DNA of 64,000 nucleotides, taken from NCBI RefSeq assembly GCF_003349955.1, contig NZ_QLKQ01000023.1:18620-82619 (forward strand), in the 5' to 3' direction. Shown in pieces: positions 47,886 through 55,447 of the stretch (position 1 is the first letter of the stretch; each line of letters begins with the position of its first letter). Source of the stretch: Azospirillum brasilense (GTDB lineage Bacteria > Pseudomonadota > Alphaproteobacteria > Azospirillales > Azospirillaceae). The notes under the pieces are model-generated. The model saw nothing but the letters and a program-made list of their open reading frames with translations. It was not told the origin of the DNA and did not search any database. A program made the translations under genes and the position numbers.

Positions 47886-47959
47886 GGGACCGTGGCAGGC
47901 CGGCCAGGGAAGGTGCCGGCCGCCACGGCCCGGAGAACAGGCCCGATGAGCGGGCCCTG
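47886..47959 (-). promoter_or_regulatory. Two tandem hairpins between peptide gene and ycaO
   Basis: The first pairs CCGTGGC/GCCACGG and GGCCGGC/GCCGGCC (47890-47904 with 47915-47928, one bulge, 10-base loop). The second pairs GGCCCG/CGGGCC (47940-47945 with 47951-47956), extended by two pairs. Neither has a T-tract. They may stabilise the peptide mRNA or partly stop transcription, so that peptide exceeds enzyme. Confidence 0.5.
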
Positions 47960-47976
47960 CAGGTTCGCCCCGCCGG

Positions 47977-48171
47977 TCAGAGGCCCGGGGTGATCGCGTG
48001 GCGGGCGGCCTCGTGGTCGTCGCTGTTGAAGGCGCGGCGGTCGCCGATGCGGGCGGTGGCGGTCAGCGCGGAGGCCTGCTCGGCGACCTCGGTCACGCCC
48101 TGGGCGGTCACGGCGAAGAGACGGCCGTCGGCACCACGGATGAGGGCGGTCTGGTCGATGATGGCGGTCAT
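47977..48171 (-). CDS. Small peptide gene, candidate precursor for YcaO-TfuA modification
   Basis: Sixty-four residues with a strong ribosome site (AGGAG, 9 bases before ATG 48171). It starts MTAIIDQTALIRGADG, continues with a helix-like leader region (VTEVAEQASALTA) and ends in a polar segment (RRAFNSDDHEAARHAITPGL). There is no Cys, and the Ser/Thr content is modest, which favours backbone thioamidation over azole formation if it is a substrate. It is the first gene before ycaO and tfuA on the same strand, separated by 178 bases with two hairpins. A regulator or accessory role remains possible; no family was recognised. Confidence 0.65.
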   Translation of the reverse strand: MTAIIDQTALIRGADGRLFAVTAQGVTEVAEQASALTATARIGDRRAFNSDDHEAARHAITPGL

Positions 48172-48191
48172 GGGAACAGCTCCTGGGCGTG

Positions 48192-48230
48192 GGTTTCGAA
48201 GAACCGCGAATACTGCGGTATGTCGAAACC
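48192..48230. promoter_or_regulatory. Nested symmetric dyad in the peptide-gene leader
   Basis: GGTTTCGA-N4-CCGC-N7-GCGG-N4-TCGAAACC is fully symmetric over 39 bases, with equal inner and outer spacing. It lies 20 bases upstream of the peptide gene start, just beyond its ribosome site. It may be a dimer-of-dimers operator, for example for the RHH proteins, or an RNA hairpin. Confidence 0.55.
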
Positions 48231-48254
48231 TTCGCTGGAATGGCCCGTCCGGAC

Positions 48255-48270
48255 TGTGAAGAACTTCACA
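48255..48270. promoter_or_regulatory. Perfect CRP-type binding site
   Basis: TGTGAAGAACTTCACA matches the CRP consensus TGTGA-N6-TCACA exactly and is fully palindromic (7-2-7). It stands between the divergent peptide and RHH genes. On the plus strand a -10-like GTAAGA at 48292-48297 falls where a site centred at -41.5 would place it. The Crp/Fnr gene of the same locus is the likely binder. Confidence 0.7.
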
Positions 48271-48323
48271 TGCCGGACACCCCGTGCCCGGGTAAGAATC
48301 GCTTACACACGCACACGCGTATG

Positions 48324-48374
48324 TTCAGTCCCGAAAAAATTCAGTCCCGGAAAAATTCCGGGAACCCGGGAAAA
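48324..48374. repeat. Tandem 16-base repeats with embedded palindrome before the RHH gene
   Basis: TTCAGTCCCGAAAAAA (48324-48339) is repeated as TTCAGTCCCGGAAAAA (48340-48355). A degenerate third copy follows. A perfect 8-3-8 palindrome TCCCGGAA-AAA-TTCCGGGA lies at 48345-48363. This arrangement suits cooperative binding of a ribbon-helix-helix repressor and is 45-95 bases before the RHH start. Confidence 0.55.
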
Positions 48375-48417
48375 TCCGCGAGGCCGAGAACCGGCAAGCC
48401 GAGACAGGAGCGTACCG

Positions 48418-48726
48418 ATGAAGTTGGACCGCCGTATCCCCCGCAGCCTCGACGAGATGGCCGACCTCAGCTCGCTCACGGCGCCGCCCGCCGTGGTGAC
48501 GCGTTCGCTGACGATCGGAGGGCGCCGCGCCAGCCTGCGGCTGGAGGCGACGATCTGGGACGGGCTGAAGGACATCGCCAAGTCCCAGGGAAAATCGCTG
48601 GAGGCGCTGTGCGCCGACATCCACGACAGCCGGACGGAGGGCATTCCCTTCGCCACCAGCGTCCGGGTCTATGTGCTGAACCACTTCCGGCGCACCGCCG
48701 CGGGCACCTCCACGCTGGTCGCCTGA
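48418..48726 (+). CDS. Ribbon-helix-helix domain protein, divergent from the YcaO-TfuA operon
   Basis: A 102-residue protein. Residues about 30-95 are RHH_4-like (ASLRLEATIWDGLKDIA, SLEALCADIHD, TSVRVYVLNHFRR) and align with the second RHH gene at 44469-44855. ATG 48418 is preceded by AGGAG with 8-base spacing. The promoter carries the CRP-type box and tandem repeats. It probably binds those repeats or the dyad as a local repressor. Confidence 0.8.
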   Translation: MKLDRRIPRSLDEMADLSSLTAPPAVVTRSLTIGGRRASLRLEATIWDGLKDIAKSQGKSLEALCADIHDSRTEGIPFATSVRVYVLNHFRRTAAGTSTLVA

Positions 48727-48791
48727 CGCTCCGGAGGGGCGCCCGCCCGGACGCCTAACCCGGACACGTCGCCCGGATCACCTCACCCGGA

Positions 48792-51700
48792 TCACCTCAC
48801 TGGGCCTGACGCGGCGAGGCAGCGGCGGAAGGCCCGGCAGCGGTCGGCGAGCGGCATCATGGACAGCTGGCGGCTCATCGTCTCGGCAGCCGCCAGATGC
48901 TCCATGGCCTCGCGATGCTGGCCGACGGCGGTGAAGGCTTGGGCCAGGGCGAAGTGCGACCAGCCCTGTTCGGACAGTTGGCCGGCGTCCGTCGCGATGC
49001 CAAGCGCGTTGGCGGCGCAGCCGATCGCGGTGTCATGCTGCGCCGTTTCCAGGGCGAGATCGGACATCCAGTTCAGAATCCGCGGCCTGGGCAGCGAGTG
49101 GTTCAGGATGTGCGCCTGCTCCAGGCTGGCGTTGAGCAGCCGCGCGCCCTCCGTGGCGCCGCCGGTGCGGGCGATGGCGTAGCCCAGCGCCCCCAGCGTG
49201 ATCGGCTGGAAGATGTGCAGGCGCGTCGCCTCGGTGATCGTCACGGCGTCCTTCAACAGAGGCAACGCCTCGGCGAAGCGCTCGCCGATGATGTGGACCA
49301 GCGCCAGATGGACCTTCACCGACGAGATGGAGAAGGCGTGCCCGACCTCTTCCGCGATGTCGAGCGCGTGGAGCATCACCCGGACGGCCTCGTCGTCGCG
49401 CCCCAACTCGGCGAGGCAGCGGCCCTGATAGGCCGCGGTGATGGCGACGGCCACCGCGGTCAGGCCGAACCGCGCGCGGGGGGCATGGGCCAGCGCCAGG
49501 CTGCGCGCCTCCTCCAGCTTCTCCTGGGCCTCCGGGAAGTGCCCCTTGTCCACCAGCATGCCGCCCAGCCGCATCAGCCCTTGGATGCGCAGCTCCATCG
49601 TTCCCTGGTCGCCCAGATGGTCGAGCGCGCTGCGGCTGAGCGCGATGGCCCCGTCGAGCACACCGTAGACCCACTGGAAGGACGCCTTGAGCGAGGTGGC
49701 GCGGGCGTAGCGGATGCGGTCGCCGATGCCCAACGCCATGTCCCGCGCCTCCTCCAGCGGGTCGCCGGCCAGCTGGCGTCCCTGCGGGAGCAGGACGAGA
49801 GGGATTCCGACCCACAGGTCGATCCGCCGCTGGGTGTTGCGGCGGGTGTCCGGCAGATGGTCCAGGGCCTTCAGAGCCTGCTCGTAGAAGCGCCCGGCGT
49901 CGAAATGCTTGCAGCGCATCTCCGCCCGGCGCCCGGCCCGGCGGCCGTAGGCGCAAGCGAGCGGCCAATCCTCGGCGTAGAAGGCGTGATGGGCGATCAG
50001 CTCCGCCCGGTTCGGCAGGTTGCGGTCGGACCGCCGACGCAGGGCGTGCAGAACCCGCCCGTGCAGCGGCTGGCGTTCCCGCTTGGTCAGGGTGGCGTAG
50101 GCGACCTCCTGGACCAGCGCATGGCGGAAGGTCAGCTCCAGGTTGGGCAGCAGGCGGGAGCGCGCGAAGAAGCCGCTCTGCTCCAGCCGGGACAAAGCGG
50201 CCGGCAGGTCGGCGGCGGGGATGGGCGACACCGCGCGCAGCAGGCCGAGATCGACCGAGGTGCCGATCACCGCCGCGTGCATCAGCACCCGCCGCGGACC
50301 GGGGTCCAGCGCGTCGATCCGCGAGGCCAGCAGGCCGTGCACCGTGGCCGGCAGAACCATCCGGGCGTCGGTCTTGCCCAGGCTGTAGCGGCCCGGACTG
50401 CCGACGATGACCCCGGTGGTCTCCAGGGTGCGCAGCGACTCCTCCAGATAGAGAGGCACGCCCTGGCTTTGCGTGGCGACGCGGGCTTTCAGATCGGCCA
50501 GCGACGGGCTGTGACCCAGCCAATGGTCCAGGAACTCGTCGGCCTGCAGCGGCTCCAGCGGTTCGAGCGCGATGGTGTGGACCGAATCCGGCGCGGACCA
50601 GCCGCCCGGCGTGTCGGGCCGCGAGGTGGCCAGGACGAAGACCCGGGCGTCCTCCACCCCCTCGGCGAGGGCGTCGAGCAAGCGGTTGGTCAGCCCGCGC
50701 GTCCAGTGCGCGTCCTCGACGAGGACCAGAAGCGGACGCTCGACGGACAGCTCGCGGATCGCCGCGACCAGCCCCTCGACGCTGAAATCGGCCTTCTGGG
50801 CGGGGTCCAGCCCCTGCCACAGCGGGTGGACGGAGGGCTGGCCGAGCAGTTCCCGCATCGCCTCGCCGGCCAGCTCGCCGCCGCTGCGCGTTGCGGCGGC
50901 GGTCAGGCGCGCCACCGCTTGGTCATCCACTGTCTGACCATCCTCTGCCGGGCCATCCTCTGCCGGGCCATCCGCCGCTCCGCAGACCGCCAGGGCGAGG
51001 CAACGGGCCGCCGCCTCCAGGTCGTCGGGGTCGCCCAGGCGGCGGATCGGGAACTGCGGCCAGATGGTCGTGGTGAAGGCCGCGGCCTCCGGGGTGCGCA
51101 TCAGCTCTCCGGTCAGCCGGGACTTGCCGATGCCGGCCTCTCCGATCAGGACGGCGCAGGCGCCGCGGCCCCGTTCGGCCTGCCGCAGCGCACCGGTCAG
51201 CGCCGCCAGTTCGGGCCCGCGCCCGACGAACAGGGTGCCTTCGGCGGACAGCAGGTCCATCGCCGTGAGCCTCATCGCGCGCGCCGCCTCCAGCGCGAAG
51301 GCCGTCACCGGCTCGGCCGTGGCGGACAGGCGCAGCGTCCCCGCCGGGCGGACGGTCAAGCCCTTGGGCACGAGGTCCAGCGTCTCGCGGCTCAGCAGCA
51401 CGCTGTTGGGCTGCGCCCGCTGCTGGAGCTTGGCGGCGACGTGCACGGTTTCGCCCACCGTGCGGTAGTCGGTCCAGACGCCCGTCTCGATGATCTGGGC
51501 CACCACCTCGCCGGAGCTGATGCCGATTCGCATCTTGAACTCGTCCGAATCGATGGCCGAGCGGGCGATGTCCTGCGCGGCGAGGCAGGCGCGCAGCGCA
51601 TGGTCCTCCAGCGCGGAGGGGGCGCCGAACACCGCCATGATGCCGTCGCCCAGCACCTGGGCCACCGTGCCGCCATAGCGCCCCACCGCGTCGGTGAGGA

Positions 51701-51968
51701 TCTGGAGAATGGTCAGAAGGGTCTGGTCGGCTTCCTCCGGGTCGCGGCCGGACACCATGCTGGAGGATTCGACGATGTCGGCGAACAGGATGGTGACGAC
51801 CTTGCGTTCCGCGCTGTTGCGCCGGGCCGCTCCGCCATCCGGCAATTCGGCGGCAGGCATGGCATTGGACGCGGCGTTGGCCGCAGGCATGGGCCGGCAC
51901 GACGCCTCGTGAGGCGCCGCCGTGGGCATCGATTGCGATTTGCCCAGGTCCATGTCCGTTCCGGCCAT
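48792..51968 (-). CDS. Class III nucleotide cyclase domain fused to AAA ATPase and TPR
   Basis: About 1058 residues. The N-terminal class III cyclase domain (about 50-205) has both metal Asp motifs (ILFADIVESS and VLGDGIMAVFG). The usual catalytic Asn and Arg of the VN-x-A-AR motif are replaced by His and Lys (TVHVAAKL), so activity may be altered. A STAND/AAA ATPase follows, with Walker A IGEAGIGKS near 265 and LLVLVEDAHW near 400. A long C-terminal TPR-like helical array completes it. In-frame tandem 15-base units encode GPAED twice near residue 335. ATG 51968 has GGGGGG upstream. It is convergent with the divergent RHH gene and may feed the local Crp. Confidence 0.88.
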   Translation of the reverse strand: MAGTDMDLGKSQSMPTAAPHEASCRPMPAANAASNAMPAAELPDGGAARRNSAERKVVTILFADIVESSSMVSGRDPEEADQTLLTILQILTDAVGRYGGTVAQVLGDGIMAVFGAPSALEDHALRACLAAQDIARSAIDSDEFKMRIGISSGEVVAQIIETGVWTDYRTVGETVHVAAKLQQRAQPNSVLLSRETLDLVPKGLTVRPAGTLRLSATAEPVTAFALEAARAMRLTAMDLLSAEGTLFVGRGPELAALTGALRQAERGRGACAVLIGEAGIGKSRLTGELMRTPEAAAFTTTIWPQFPIRRLGDPDDLEAAARCLALAVCGAADGPAEDGPAEDGQTVDDQAVARLTAAATRSGGELAGEAMRELLGQPSVHPLWQGLDPAQKADFSVEGLVAAIRELSVERPLLVLVEDAHWTRGLTNRLLDALAEGVEDARVFVLATSRPDTPGGWSAPDSVHTIALEPLEPLQADEFLDHWLGHSPSLADLKARVATQSQGVPLYLEESLRTLETTGVIVGSPGRYSLGKTDARMVLPATVHGLLASRIDALDPGPRRVLMHAAVIGTSVDLGLLRAVSPIPAADLPAALSRLEQSGFFARSRLLPNLELTFRHALVQEVAYATLTKRERQPLHGRVLHALRRRSDRNLPNRAELIAHHAFYAEDWPLACAYGRRAGRRAEMRCKHFDAGRFYEQALKALDHLPDTRRNTQRRIDLWVGIPLVLLPQGRQLAGDPLEEARDMALGIGDRIRYARATSLKASFQWVYGVLDGAIALSRSALDHLGDQGTMELRIQGLMRLGGMLVDKGHFPEAQEKLEEARSLALAHAPRARFGLTAVAVAITAAYQGRCLAELGRDDEAVRVMLHALDIAEEVGHAFSISSVKVHLALVHIIGERFAEALPLLKDAVTITEATRLHIFQPITLGALGYAIARTGGATEGARLLNASLEQAHILNHSLPRPRILNWMSDLALETAQHDTAIGCAANALGIATDAGQLSEQGWSHFALAQAFTAVGQHREAMEHLAAAETMSRQLSMMPLADRCRAFRRCLAASGPVR

Positions 51969-52189
51969 CGAAGCCCCCCTGCGGAGCGTCATCGGCATGT
52001 TAGAGGAAACAATTTCGAATGCGCAGACATTCAAAACAAGGAATGGGTAATTTCACTCCGGGAAACTCAGCCTAACATATGTTGGTATGTTTTCTCGTGC
52101 AATCGGCAAGGGGCGGCCCATCCCGGCCTGCAGTCCAGCCGTGCCCGCCCTGCCTCGACGCACGGAATGGTGTCGCGTGAAAAAATGAC

Positions 52190-52217
52190 TTGCCTCGGCC
52201 GTCTCCCGGGCGTATAC
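52190..52217 (+). promoter_or_regulatory. Promoter of tRNA-Gly
   Basis: TTGCCT (52190-52195) and GTATAC (52212-52217) with a 16-base spacer lie about 25 bases before tRNA-Gly. The -35 resembles that of the tRNA-Asn promoter. Confidence 0.45.
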
Positions 52218-52240
52218 GGGCGCTCCTCCGCTGGAGCGGC

Positions 52241-52315
52241 GCGGGCGTAGCTCAGGGGTAGAGCACAACCTTGCCAAGGTTGGGGTCGAGGGTTCGAATC
52301 CCTTCGCCCGCTCCA
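52241..52315 (+). tRNA. tRNA-Gly (GCC)
   Basis: Seventy-five bases including CCA. Acceptor GCGGGCG/CGCCCGC, D-arm TAGCTCAGGGGTAGAGC, anticodon loop TTGCCAA (GCC) and T-arm GGTTCGAATCC are intact. It is followed 23 bases later by a strong terminator. Confidence 0.97.
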
Positions 52316-52337
52316 GTACACAGCGCGGATGGTACGA

Positions 52338-52364
52338 AAAAGGGCGGCCTCGGGCCGCCCTTTT
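52338..52364. terminator. Bidirectional Rho-independent terminator
   Basis: A 12-base perfect stem AAAAGGGCGGCC/GGCCGCCCTTTT with loop TCG. It ends the tRNA-Gly transcript on plus and can also serve the phosphate transporter on minus, since both sides carry T runs. Confidence 0.88.
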
Positions 52365-52446
52365 CGCGTTCGGCGTTCTGTCGCCGGGCCGGAACCCGGC
52401 GGCGGGCCTGTCCGGCCCGCCGTGCCGCATCCCGGCGGGGGCGCTG

Positions 52447-53454
52447 TCACCACAGCGCCAGCGACAGCTCGTAGAACAGCGCGCCGACGATGGCGGTGGC
52501 CGGCAGGGTGATGACCCAGGCCATGACGATGCCCTGCGCCAGACCCCAGCGCACCGCGCTGGTGCGGCGGGCGGCGCCGACGCCGATGATCGCCCCGGTG
52601 ATGGTGTGGGTCGTGCTGACCGGCACGCCGAGCCATGTCGCGACGAACAGGGTGATGGCCCCGCCCGTCTCCGCGCAGGAGCCCTGGACCGGCTTCAGGT
52701 CGGTCAGCTTGGATCCCATCGTCTTGACGATGCGCCAGCCGCCGAACAGCGTGCCCAGCCCCATCGCGGCCTGGCAGGTGATGACCACCCAGAAGGGGAC
52801 GTGGAAGGTCTCCCCCAACAGGCCCTGGGAATAGAGCAGGACGGCGATGATGCCCATGGTCTTCTGCGCGTCGTTGCCGCCGTGCCCCAGGCTGTAGAGC
52901 GCGGCGGAGCCGATCTGGATGTGGCGGAACAGCCGGTCGACCGCGAAGGGCGTGCTGCGCCGGAAGATCCAGGACACCGTCACGATCATCACGCTGGCCA
53001 GCAGGAAGCCGACCACCGGCGAGACCACGATGGCCGCGGCGGTCTTCGCCAGACCGGACACCACCACGGCGTCCAGCCCGGCCTTCGCCACGCCGGCCCC
53101 GACGAGGCCGCCGATCAGCGCGTGGGAGGAGCTGGAGGGGATGCCCAGCCACCAGGTGAAAACGTTCCAGACGATGGCGCCCATCAGCGCGCCGAAGATG
53201 ACGTGCGGGTCGACCACCCCCGCCCCGACGATGCCGGTGCCGATGGTGGTCGCCACATGCAGGCCGAAGAACAGGAAGGCGATGAAATTGAAGAAGGCGG
53301 CCATCGCGACGGCGGTCCGCGGCTTCAGCACGCGGGTGGAGACGACCGTTGCGATGGAGTTGGCCGCGTCGTGCAGCCCGTTGAGGAAATCGAAGAGGAG
53401 GGCGACGCCGATCAGCCCGATGAGGATGGGCAGGGCGAGGGAAGCGGCTTCCAT
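52447..53454 (-). CDS. pit: PiT-family inorganic phosphate transporter
   Basis: A 335-residue membrane protein with two copies of the PiT signature: DFLNGLHDAANSIATVVSTR near residue 20 and GHGGNDAQKTMG near 190, plus GIPSSSSHALIGG and GVPVSTTHTITGA. These mark H+- or metal-phosphate symport. ATG 53454 avoids a non-family N-terminus from 53514. It begins four bases after the DUF47 gene, so both are co-transcribed. Confidence 0.95.
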   Translation of the reverse strand: MEAASLALPILIGLIGVALLFDFLNGLHDAANSIATVVSTRVLKPRTAVAMAAFFNFIAFLFFGLHVATTIGTGIVGAGVVDPHVIFGALMGAIVWNVFTWWLGIPSSSSHALIGGLVGAGVAKAGLDAVVVSGLAKTAAAIVVSPVVGFLLASVMIVTVSWIFRRSTPFAVDRLFRHIQIGSAALYSLGHGGNDAQKTMGIIAVLLYSQGLLGETFHVPFWVVITCQAAMGLGTLFGGWRIVKTMGSKLTDLKPVQGSCAETGGAITLFVATWLGVPVSTTHTITGAIIGVGAARRTSAVRWGLAQGIVMAWVITLPATAIVGALFYELSLALW

Positions 53455-53458
53455 GGGA

Positions 53459-54112
53459 TCAGACCTGTTCGACGATGATGCCGTCGATGGTGTCGGCCAC
53501 GTCCTCGCACGCATCGAGCACGCGTTCCAGCAGCTCGATGATCTCGCGTTGAAGGGCGTGGCGATGGGTGATGGGGGAGTCGAGCCCGCCGCTCTCGTCG
53601 CGCAGCCGGTGATTGGCCTCGCGCAGGAGCCGGTCGCCTTCGCTCTCGATCCGCGAGACCTCGGCGGTCATCGCGTGGAGTTGCTCGACGTGTTTGGGAA
53701 TGTCGCGGAGCAGGGGGATGCCCGCGCTCAGCCGATTGGTGCAGCGCACGATGGCGTCGGCCTGGGCGTGCATTTCCGGCGTGTAGTCGGTGAAGCCCGC
53801 CTCCACGAGGTGACGCGCGGTCTCCTCGATGAGGTTGAGCACGTCGTCCATCCGTTTGCCGAGTTCCTGGATGTCCGAACGGTCGAAGGGCACGATGAAG
53901 CTGCGGTGAACGGCGAGCTGGATCTCCTTCTCGATGACGTCGGCCTCGCTCTCGACCCGGCGGATGGTCTGGAACCGCTCCTCCAGGTCCTGGCCGCTGG
54001 CCATCATCGCCCGCAGCGCTTCCGCGCCCGTGGCGACGGTCCGGGCATGGTCGGCGAACAGGTCGAAAAACCGATCTTCGCGCGGCATCAGGGCCCGGAA
54101 CAAATTCAGCAT
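53459..54112 (-). CDS. DUF47/PhoU-like phosphate transport regulator
   Basis: A 217-residue all-helical protein of the DUF47 (YkaA/PitR) family, related to PhoU. The helices contain E/D-rich metal-type motifs such as ESEADVIEKEI near 55 and ESEGDRLLRE near 157. DUF47 proteins are regularly encoded directly before pit genes and modulate them. The pit gene follows after four bases. Confidence 0.92.
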   Translation of the reverse strand: MLNLFRALMPREDRFFDLFADHARTVATGAEALRAMMASGQDLEERFQTIRRVESEADVIEKEIQLAVHRSFIVPFDRSDIQELGKRMDDVLNLIEETARHLVEAGFTDYTPEMHAQADAIVRCTNRLSAGIPLLRDIPKHVEQLHAMTAEVSRIESEGDRLLREANHRLRDESGGLDSPITHRHALQREIIELLERVLDACEDVADTIDGIIVEQV

Positions 54113-54343
54113 GCGTGGTTCTCCAACTTACGCCGGCCTGCAGTGCTGGGGAACCCGCACGGTTGCGCGCGAGCCTCAGCGTCGCGGCTGGTGTAACATC
54201 CCCGGCGCCCGTGGGGAGTCACAAAAGTGTCATCCCGGGCCGGCTTGCGGCGAGATTTCACGGGGGTGCCCGGCGGAAAGACCGGTGATTTGCCGCGGCG
54301 GGCCGCTTATCCTGCCGCCGACGGATCGGCAACGGGGTGGCGC

Positions 54344-55390
54344 GTGGCAGGCGAAACACGGATCGGCTTGGAAACACAGATCGGGCTGACGGCGGCCATC
54401 GTTTCGGTGAGGGTTTCCGCGGCGAACGGCGCGGAGCCGCGCGTGGTGACCGTGCGCAGCGGTTTCGAGATCCCCGAATCGCACCGCCGCGGCGACGAGC
54501 CGCCGCCCCATCGCGACGCCCTGCCGGGCGCCCCCTTCGATCCCGAGCGCTTCCGCACGCTTCAGGACGGCCTGCGCGCGGTGGCGGAGGAGGCGGCCGG
54601 GCTGACCCTGCGCTATGTGGAGCAGCTTTACAGCTTCGGCGACCGTTACCGCGACCCGCATGAGCTGTTCGGCGGCCCGCGCTCGCTGGTGGTCGGCTAT
54701 CTGGCCTTGCTGCGCGAGGCGCCGCTGCGCATCGACGGGGCGGAGTGGCGCGGCCTGTACGAGTTCTTCCCCTGGGAGGACTGGCGCGAATCGCCGCCGG
54801 CGCTGCTCGATTCGGTGATCCGCCCGGCGCTGGCCCGCTGGGTCGCCGCGGCGCCGGACGAGCCCGCCCGCGCCCGCCGCGGCGAGCGCGCCCGCATGGC
54901 CTTCGCCCTGGACGGCGGGGAGTGGGATTCCGAACGGGTGCTGGAGCGCTACGAACTTCTCTACGAGGCCGGGCTGGTGGTGGAGGCGTTCCGCGACCAC
55001 GACTTGGCCCGCCGGGCGGGGGTGGAGGAGCGCACGGTGCGGCTGGAGATGCCCCGCGCGCTGGGCCGCCCGATGGCCCGCGACGGCCGCCGCGTCCTGG
55101 CGACGGCGCTGGAGCGGCTGCGCGGCAAGCTGAAGTACCGCCCCATCGTGTTCGAGCTGCTGCCCCCGACCTTCACCCTGCACCAGCTTCAGCAGGTGGT
55201 CGAGGCGCTGTCCGGCGAGCGGCTTCACAAGCAGAATTTCCGGCGCCTGATGATCTCCGGCGGGCTGGTCGAGCCGACCGGCCAGTATGAGAGCCAGACC
55301 GGCGGGCGCCCCGCCGAACTCTACCGCTTCCGCCGCAGCGCCATCCTGGAGCGGACCAGCACGGGGGCCATCGCCGCCCCGGAGGATTGA
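54344..55390 (+). CDS. NrtR-like regulator with NUDIX-related domain and winged helix
   Basis: About 348 residues. The N-terminal half resembles a NUDIX-related domain without an intact NUDIX box, and the C-terminal third is a winged helix (FELLPPTFTLHQLQQVVEAL, then LHKQNFRRLMISGGLVEPTG) as in NrtR-type NAD-metabolism regulators of alphaproteobacteria. The start is not firm: GTG 54344 follows GGGGTGG, with TTG 54368 an alternative, and the longer frame to 54227 lacks protein character. The next gene is rraA, 57 bases downstream. Confidence 0.68.
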   Translation: MAGETRIGLETQIGLTAAIVSVRVSAANGAEPRVVTVRSGFEIPESHRRGDEPPPHRDALPGAPFDPERFRTLQDGLRAVAEEAAGLTLRYVEQLYSFGDRYRDPHELFGGPRSLVVGYLALLREAPLRIDGAEWRGLYEFFPWEDWRESPPALLDSVIRPALARWVAAAPDEPARARRGERARMAFALDGGEWDSERVLERYELLYEAGLVVEAFRDHDLARRAGVEERTVRLEMPRALGRPMARDGRRVLATALERLRGKLKYRPIVFELLPPTFTLHQLQQVVEALSGERLHKQNFRRLMISGGLVEPTGQYESQTGGRPAELYRFRRSAILERTSTGAIAAPED

Positions 55391-55447
55391 CCATCCTTGC
55401 AATGAGGTTATCCTGCCGTCAAAGCCAAAGAAGGGGAGCGAAAGCGC

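Noticed and set aside
50938..50975. Possible CRISPR-like repeat
   Set aside because: Only two 15-base units with no spacers, in frame within a coding sequence. No CRISPR array was seen anywhere in the window.
48897..52250. Long plus-strand frame opposite the cyclase gene
   Set aside because: Antisense shadow; the minus-strand gene has clear domains throughout.
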